Under the pieces are notes generated by a model. It did no database searches and was not told the DNA's origin. It was given only the letters and a program-made list of their open reading frames with translations. A program made the position numbers and the translations under genes. From NCBI RefSeq assembly GCF_028714215.1, contig NZ_JAQTMS010000053.1, forward strand, positions 1-35,277: a stretch of 35,277 nucleotides of DNA, given 5' to 3'. Below are positions 26,635 to 35,277 of this stretch, in pieces. Source of the DNA: Rhodoferax sp. GTDB taxonomy: Bacteria > Pseudomonadota > Gammaproteobacteria > Burkholderiales > Burkholderiaceae_C. Each line of letters begins with the position of its first letter. Position 1 is the stretch's first letter.

Positions 26635-27270
26635 TCACTGCCTGATCACATCCGCCCCGGCAGGCGCTTTGAACTCAAAGGTCTTGCCTGGCAGCAAGGG
26701 GTTGGCTTCGAAGCTGCTGAATGTCAGCACCGAACGCTGACCAAAGCTGTCCAGAATTTCGAGCACCACCAGTTCACCGCCACGCAGGCCGACCGCGATG
26801 CTTTGCAACTGGCTGTCCCTGGCCTTGGGGCTGGCCAGAACCCACTCCAGCCCGTCCTTGCTCGGCGCATCGGCCAGTGTGAAGTCAAGCTGTAGCGCCT
26901 TCAAATCGGGCGCCGACGCAATCAGGGCGGCGGGCGTGGAAGCCAGCACCTGCGACTGTTTGCGCGCCGTCACCTGGTTCAAATCCACGTCGTACAGCCA
27001 CAGCGTCTGGCCGTCGGCGACTATGGTTTGCTCAAACGGTTTGCGGTAGACAAACTTGAACCGGCTGGGCCGCGAAAACTCGAAGCTGCCGCTGGAGGTT
27101 TTGCTGCGTGTCGCCTGTCCTTCCCTGGCCGGTGCCGTCACCACCTGGGTGAAGTCGGCGCGCCCGCTCTTGACCGTCTTGACGAAGGTTTCCAGGCTTG
27201 CCAGGCCGCTCGCCGAAGCCGGGAGTGCGCACGCCGCCAGCAACACAAAAGCAAAAACAAATCGTTTCAT
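26635..27270 (-). CDS. lolA: Outer-membrane lipoprotein carrier protein LolA
   Basis: A 211-residue periplasmic chaperone that carries lipoproteins from LolCDE to LolB. Signal peptide MKRFVFAFVLLAACALPASA. Mature part has LETFVKTVKSGRADFTQVV, SGSFEFSRPSRFKFVYRKPF, then GQTLWLYDVDLNQVTARKQS, the usual LolA strands. The ATG at 27270 has GAGGG 5 nt upstream; an upstream in-frame TTG at 27282 is less likely. It starts 8 nt downstream of the ftsK stop, so the two are probably co-transcribed. Confidence 0.95.
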   Translation of the reverse strand: MKRFVFAFVLLAACALPASASGLASLETFVKTVKSGRADFTQVVTAPAREGQATRSKTSSGSFEFSRPSRFKFVYRKPFEQTIVADGQTLWLYDVDLNQVTARKQSQVLASTPAALIASAPDLKALQLDFTLADAPSKDGLEWVLASPKARDSQLQSIAVGLRGGELVVLEILDSFGQRSVLTFSSFEANPLLPGKTFEFKAPAGADVIRQ

Positions 27271-27278
27271 GGCAACCC

Positions 27279-30636
<3,358 letters not shown>

Positions 30637-30642
30637 AGCCGC

Positions 30643-30648
30643 TATAAT
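30643..30648 (+). promoter_or_regulatory. Promoter -10 (TATAAT) for rpmB-rpmG
   Basis: A perfect sigma-70 TATAAT lies 7 nt after the trxB stop and 128 nt before the rpmB start. The -35 position (about 30620-30625, TTCTGG) is a weak match. It gives a leader of about 120 nt. Confidence 0.6.
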
Positions 30649-30776
30649 TGAGGGCTTTTCCGGCGTACCCCAGTCCTTTCCATGCGAGGCTTGGGGTGGT
30701 CGGCAAATCTCTTTACCGCCATGCAGCAGTGTGGCGAGGTGCGGCGAAAGCTGTTAATTTTCTCTGGAGTGTCCAT

Positions 30777-31010
30777 ATGGCACGCGTATGTGAAGTCACG
30801 GGCAAAGGCCCGATGGTCGGGAACAAGGTTTCCCACGCCAACAACAAAACCAAACGTCGGTTCCTGCCCAACCTGCAATACCGCCGGTTCTGGGTCGAGA
30901 CCGAAAACCGCTGGATTCGCCTGCGGATTTCCAACGCAGGATTGCGTATGATCGATAAGAACGGCATCGATTCCGTACTCGCAGACCTGCGCGCACGCGG
31001 TCAAGCCTAA
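30777..31010 (+). CDS. rpmB: 50S ribosomal protein L28
   Basis: A 77-residue ribosomal protein. Start [20 protein letters not shown], then [12 protein letters not shown], ending [11 protein letters not shown]. The ATG at 30777 is preceded by GGAG with 7-nt spacing; an upstream in-frame ATG at 30648 gives a nonhomologous extension and was rejected. It is co-transcribed with rpmG, 18 nt downstream, the usual bacterial pairing. Confidence 0.97.
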   Translation: MARVCEVTGKGPMVGNKVSHANNKTKRRFLPNLQYRRFWVETENRWIRLRISNAGLRMIDKNGIDSVLADLRARGQA

Positions 31011-31028
31011 CCAATCAAAGGAATCATC

Positions 31029-31199
31029 ATGGCAACCAAAGGCGGACGCGAAAAAATCAAGCTTGAATCGACTGCTGGCACCGGTCACTTCTACACCACC
31101 AGCAAGAACAAGAAGACCATGCCCGAGAAGATGTTGATCAAGAAATTTGATCCCAAAGCTCGCAAGCATGTCGACTACAAGGAAATGAAGCTGAAGTAA
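31029..31199 (+). CDS. rpmG: 50S ribosomal protein L33
   Basis: A 56-residue ribosomal protein. Sequence begins [20 protein letters not shown] and includes [15 protein letters not shown] and [18 protein letters not shown], the standard C-terminal form. It lacks the zinc CxxC pairs of the C+ type, as in most proteobacteria. AAAGGA lies 6 nt before the ATG. A strong terminator follows 17 nt after the stop. Confidence 0.97.
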   Translation: MATKGGREKIKLESTAGTGHFYTTSKNKKTMPEKMLIKKFDPKARKHVDYKEMKLK

Positions 31200-31216
31200 T
31201 CTTCAGTTCCACCGAT

Positions 31217-31245
31217 AAAAAACCCGGCCTGATGCCGGGTTTTTT
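31217..31245 (+). terminator. Intrinsic terminator of rpmB-rpmG
   Basis: A perfect 12-bp stem AAAAAACCCGGC (31217-31228) and GCCGGGTTTTTT (31234-31245) with loop CTGAT, ending in a T run. Because the 5' arm is an A run it may also stop transcription arriving on the minus strand from the RquA-like gene. Confidence 0.92.
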
Positions 31246-31292
31246 TATGGCCGACCGGAGCTGAAGTAGCCCCGCAGCCAAAAATCCAGGTC

Positions 31293-32093
31293 TCAGGCGG
31301 GAAGGTCCTTGGTGGCCACAATGATCTGGAAGTTGCCGAAGAAAACGGTGCGGCGCTCGCAGCTAAAACCGCCCAAGGCCTCCAGTTGCTTCAGCGGGTC
31401 ATGGGTATCCCAGAGCGCCAGACCCAAGGGTTCGAAGACCTTGAAGTAAGTCCAGCTCAGTGCCCGCAGCACCCACAGGTCGGGCTTGTGAAACTCGGCC
31501 AGATAGAGCTTGCCGCCGGGTGCCAACACCCGGGTCGCTTCTTTCAAGGCCTGGCCCTTAAGGTGGTGCGGCAGTTCGTGCAGCAGAAAAAAGATCACAT
31601 TGGCGGCCACCGTGCCGTCGCCTTGTTTCATGGCCGTGGCGTTCTCTTCCAGAAACTCGATTTTCCCGGCATGCTCCAGCAGCTTGCCCTGCGCATGATC
31701 GAGTTCGTTCTTGATGATGTCGGCAATCAGCACCCGCCGCGCACCGGTATCGATCGCCGCCGTCACGACCCGCGGGATCACGTTGCCAAAGGCACAGGAA
31801 GTGATCAGTACGTTCTTGCCGCGCAAATTCATGTTTTGCAAGCCATGGGTAATGGCCGACACCAGGCGGTCATATTGAAACAGCAGAATGGCGGCAATGA
31901 TGGGCTGAAAATCGATCATCCGGATCAGCCGCATATTGGAATAAATCGGGTAGACGTGTGCCGCGTCGTCCGGCGAACCGGCCATGACGCCACGCATGAT
32001 CAAGGCGCCACGGGTCACCGTGAAAAAGAAAAGTGCGGTAGCGGCAAGAACGAAAAAGAGCGAAAAGACGGTATACAGGAACCAGGCAGGCAT
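31293..32093 (-). CDS. RquA-like SAM-dependent methyltransferase with N-terminal membrane helix
   Basis: A 266-residue protein. Residues 5-33 form a membrane helix. Residues 48-85 (YPIYSNMRLIRMIDFQPIIA and on) and 95-235 match the layout of RquA-type methyltransferases: motif I ITSCAFGNVIPRVV instead of the usual GxGxG, DIIKNELDHAQGKL, IFFLLHELPHH at about 167-177, and RVLAPGGKLYLAEFHKPDLW at about 188-207. RquA converts ubiquinone to rhodoquinone, used for anaerobic fumarate reduction; Rhodoferax species are known for rhodoquinone. A paralogue of other function is possible, so no symbol is given. ATG chosen at 32093, preceded by AAAGGAAG; an upstream in-frame TTG is unlikely. The leader is rich in hairpins. 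It follows serS on the same strand. Confidence 0.65.
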   Translation of the reverse strand: MPAWFLYTVFSLFFVLAATALFFFTVTRGALIMRGVMAGSPDDAAHVYPIYSNMRLIRMIDFQPIIAAILLFQYDRLVSAITHGLQNMNLRGKNVLITSCAFGNVIPRVVTAAIDTGARRVLIADIIKNELDHAQGKLLEHAGKIEFLEENATAMKQGDGTVAANVIFFLLHELPHHLKGQALKEATRVLAPGGKLYLAEFHKPDLWVLRALSWTYFKVFEPLGLALWDTHDPLKQLEALGGFSCERRTVFFGNFQIIVATKDLPA

Positions 32094-32144
32094 GATCTTC
32101 CTTTGCAATTCATAAGGGCACGGGATTCAGCGCGCCCGAAGACT

Positions 32145-32216
32145 GCCCTGCATCACACAGGGCTCATTATCTCTCGGAGAGTCCTGAAAACTTAAGGTAA
32201 AACCTTGATTCAGGAC
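32145..32216 (-). promoter_or_regulatory. Hairpin-rich leader upstream of the RquA-like gene
   Basis: Three inverted repeats lie in 72 nt: GCCCTG-CATCACA-CAGGGC (32145-32163), CTCTC-G-GAGAG (32171-32181), and GTCCTGAA (32181-32188) with TTCAGGAC (32209-32216) enclosing TTAAGGT-AAA-ACCTTGA (32192-32208). None is followed by a T run, so none is a plain terminator for serS. They may be operators or a folded leader RNA. Confidence 0.4.
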
Positions 32217-32251
32217 AATGTTCAACACCATTGACGGCGGCACGCGCGACG

Positions 32252-33625
<1,374 letters not shown>

Positions 33626-34591
33626 TTATGGCGGGCTGGCCGATAGCGTAGCCGGATCGAGATTGGCGCCGCACAGGATCAGGCATACCGTCTCCTGCGC
33701 GCCTGGCCGGTAGGCGCCGGATTGCAAGGCTGCCAGACCCAGTGCGGCAGCCGGCTCCACCGCCAGCTTGAACTCGGTCCAGAGCCACAACTGGGCACGG
33801 CGTATCGCCTCGTCACTCAGCAACAGGGCGTCCTTGACATGGCGCTGGGTGACCTGCCAGCTGATGTCGCCAATCCGTTTGGCGCCCAGTGAATCGGCCG
33901 CGAGGCCGCTCACCGCCACATCCACCGGTTGCCCGGCCGCTCGCGCCTGAAACAAGGTCGGTGCCAGGGCCGGCTCCAGCGCCACCACCCGGACCCGCTC
34001 TTCAAACCAGGCCGCGATGCCGCCAATCAAACCGCCGCCGCCCACGCTGACCAGCACGCTGTCGGGCAGCCCGGCCTGCGCCTCGATCTCAGCCGCCAAG
34101 GTGGCGGCACCAGCGACCACCTCGACCTGGTCATAGGCATGCATCAGCAAGGCGCCGGTAGCACGCTGGCGCGTCAGGCAGGCCTCCTGGGCCTGCGCAT
34201 ACGCAGTACCCGTGACCACCACCGTGGCACCGAGCTGGCGCAGCCTGGACCGCTTGGCCTCACTGGCAACCAACGGCACAAACACCTCACAGGGAACGCC
34301 CAGCGATTGCGCCGCGGCCGCGGTCGCAATGCCGGCATTGCCGCCCGAGGCGATGATCACGCCGCTGGCCGGAATGGCGTGTGACAGCATGCGGTTGAGC
34401 ATGCCGCGCGCCTTGAAGCTGCCGCCCACCTGGAGTTGTTCGAGTTTGAGCCAGACTTCCCCGCAGTTCAGACCGAGCGCCTTGCCACTCAGCTTGAAGA
34501 GCGGCGTCTGGCGTAACAAGTGGCTGCCGCCAGCACTCAGCCGTTGCAAGGCGCCCTCCATATCCGAGCGATCGATGACCGGGCTATTCAT
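33626..34591 (-). CDS. PLP-dependent threonine/serine dehydratase-like enzyme
   Basis: A 321-residue fold-type II PLP enzyme. PLP lysine K60 in QVGGSFKARGMLNRML, the substrate loop ASGGNAGIATAAAAQ in place of the usual SSGNHG/SAGNHAQ, the phosphate-binding SVGGGGLIGGIAAW, and a C-terminal LCGANLDPATL. No ACT domain, so it is not the regulated IlvA. It may deaminate threonine or serine, or act as a racemase-type member. The ATG at 34591 overlaps the ispH stop by 8 nt; a TTG at 34615 would extend it further into ispH. Probably co-transcribed with ispH. Confidence 0.82.
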   Translation of the reverse strand: MNSPVIDRSDMEGALQRLSAGGSHLLRQTPLFKLSGKALGLNCGEVWLKLEQLQVGGSFKARGMLNRMLSHAIPASGVIIASGGNAGIATAAAAQSLGVPCEVFVPLVASEAKRSRLRQLGATVVVTGTAYAQAQEACLTRQRATGALLMHAYDQVEVVAGAATLAAEIEAQAGLPDSVLVSVGGGGLIGGIAAWFEERVRVVALEPALAPTLFQARAAGQPVDVAVSGLAADSLGAKRIGDISWQVTQRHVKDALLLSDEAIRRAQLWLWTEFKLAVEPAAALGLAALQSGAYRPGAQETVCLILCGANLDPATLSASPP

Positions 34592-35277
34592 CGCACTTGC
34601 CCTGATTTCGCCCAACCGCGTCGAGTTTCAAACCTTTGGGCAGCGGAAACTTCACCGTTTCCTCGATGCCCATCATCTTGCGCACCGATACCGCACCCAT
34701 GGCCTTGATGCGGGCGATCACCTGGTTCACCAGGATTTCGGGAGCCGATGCCCCGGCCGTCAGCCCGACGCGCTGACGCCCTTCGAACCACGCCGCCTGC
34801 AATTCATCGGCGCTGTCCACCATGTGGCTTTCGGTGCCGAGTTTGCGCGCCAACTCGGCCAAACGGTTGCTATTGGAACTGGTGGGGCTGCCGACCACGA
34901 TCACCACATCGACCTGCCGGCTCATCATCTTCACGGCGTCCTGCCGGTTCTGCGTGGCGTAGCAAATATCCTGTTGTTTCGGTTCACGCACCTTCGGGAA
35001 GCGCGCCTTGACGGCGGCCGCGATCTCGGCCGCGTCGTCCACGCTGAGCGTGGTTTGCGTGACCACCGCCAGCCTGGCAGTCTGGGCCGGCAGCAGGCGC
35101 GCCACGTCGGCCACTTCTTCCACCAAGTGAATGCCGCTCTCCAACTGGCCCATGGTGCCCTCCACTTCGGGATGTCCCTTGTGGCCAATCACGATGAATT
35201 CAAAGCCCTCCTTGTGCAGCTTGGCTACTTCCACGTGGACCTTGGTCACCAGGGGGCAGGTGGCATCAAAGACCCGG
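34584..35277 (-). CDS. ispH: 4-hydroxy-3-methylbut-2-enyl diphosphate reductase (partial, N-terminus beyond window)
   Basis: The C-terminal part (about 231 residues visible) of the 4Fe-4S enzyme of the MEP pathway that makes IPP and DMAPP (EC 1.17.7.4). At the window edge is DATCPLVTKVHVEV with one cluster cysteine; then HKGHPEVEGTMGQ with the catalytic Glu, QDICYATQNRQ with another cluster cysteine, and GSPTSSNSNRLAELA for diphosphate binding. It ends KLDAVGRNQGKCDE. About 90 N-terminal residues, including the first cluster cysteine, lie past 35277. The dehydratase gene overlaps its 3' end. Confidence 0.95.
   Translation of the reverse strand, partial: RVFDATCPLVTKVHVEVAKLHKEGFEFIVIGHKGHPEVEGTMGQLESGIHLVEEVADVARLLPAQTARLAVVTQTTLSVDDAAEIAAAVKARFPKVREPKQQDICYATQNRQDAVKMMSRQVDVVIVVGSPTSSNSNRLAELARKLGTESHMVDSADELQAAWFEGRQRVGLTAGASAPEILVNQVIARIKAMGAVSVRKMMGIEETVKFPLPKGLKLDAVGRNQGKCDE

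Noticed and set aside
32205..32218. Second possible FNR box TTGATTCAGGACAA near the RquA-like gene
   Set aside because: Only 8 of 10 consensus positions match and it lies within a larger hairpin that explains the sequence.

Overview
The window looks like chromosomal DNA of a betaproteobacterium, most likely order Burkholderiales and family Comamonadaceae (Rhodoferax/Polaromonas-like). This is inferred from the high GC content, the Bug-type binding protein, the trxB / ftsK-lolA-rarA / serS housekeeping neighbourhood, and a methyltransferase resembling the rhodoquinone enzyme RquA. No phage, integrase, CRISPR array, rRNA or tRNA was seen. The right edge cuts through ispH; the left edge (1-152) shows no gene.

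Layout. (1) 153-4949, minus strand: a four-gene BMP-family (purine-nucleoside type) ABC importer operon, ATPase-permease-permease-lipoprotein, ending at a strong hairpin terminator. (2) 5154-6016, minus: two small envelope proteins, one unrecognised and one with a glycine-zipper domain. (3) 6332-11360, plus: a complete branched-chain 2-oxoacid dehydrogenase operon (E1 alpha, E1 beta, E2, E3), facing a Crp/Fnr-type regulator with an FNR-like box just upstream. (4) 12077-16523: a tartrate/D-malate-type cluster, with a LysR regulator divergent from a decarboxylating dehydrogenase, a Bug binding protein and glycerate 2-kinase. (5) 16530-20980, minus: TonB-dependent receptor, YfiR-family periplasmic protein and a CHASE8-like/GGDEF/EAL protein, a likely outer-membrane-to-c-di-GMP signalling unit. 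(6) 21024-24717, minus: livH-M-G-F, a branched-chain amino acid ABC importer without its binding protein; REP-like hairpin repeats lie on both sides of livG. (7) 24951-35277: housekeeping genes rarA, lolA, ftsK, trxB, rpmB, rpmG, an RquA-like methyltransferase, serS, a PLP dehydratase and ispH.

The Bkd complex (oxidation of valine, leucine and isoleucine ketoacids) and the Liv importer (uptake of these amino acids) suit each other functionally but are separate operons. The LysR cluster reads as a short pathway: import of a hydroxydicarboxylate, oxidative decarboxylation to glycerate, then phosphorylation to 2-phosphoglycerate. The most unusual parts are the receptor-YfiR-GGDEF/EAL unit placed 43 nt behind livF, the REP-like repeats bracketing livG, the membrane-anchored RquA-like methyltransferase behind a hairpin-rich leader, the FNR-like box paired with a regulator carrying FNR-type recognition residues, and the perfect 25-bp LysR-type dyad over the LysR start codon. 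Regulatory claims are inferences from motifs read by eye.
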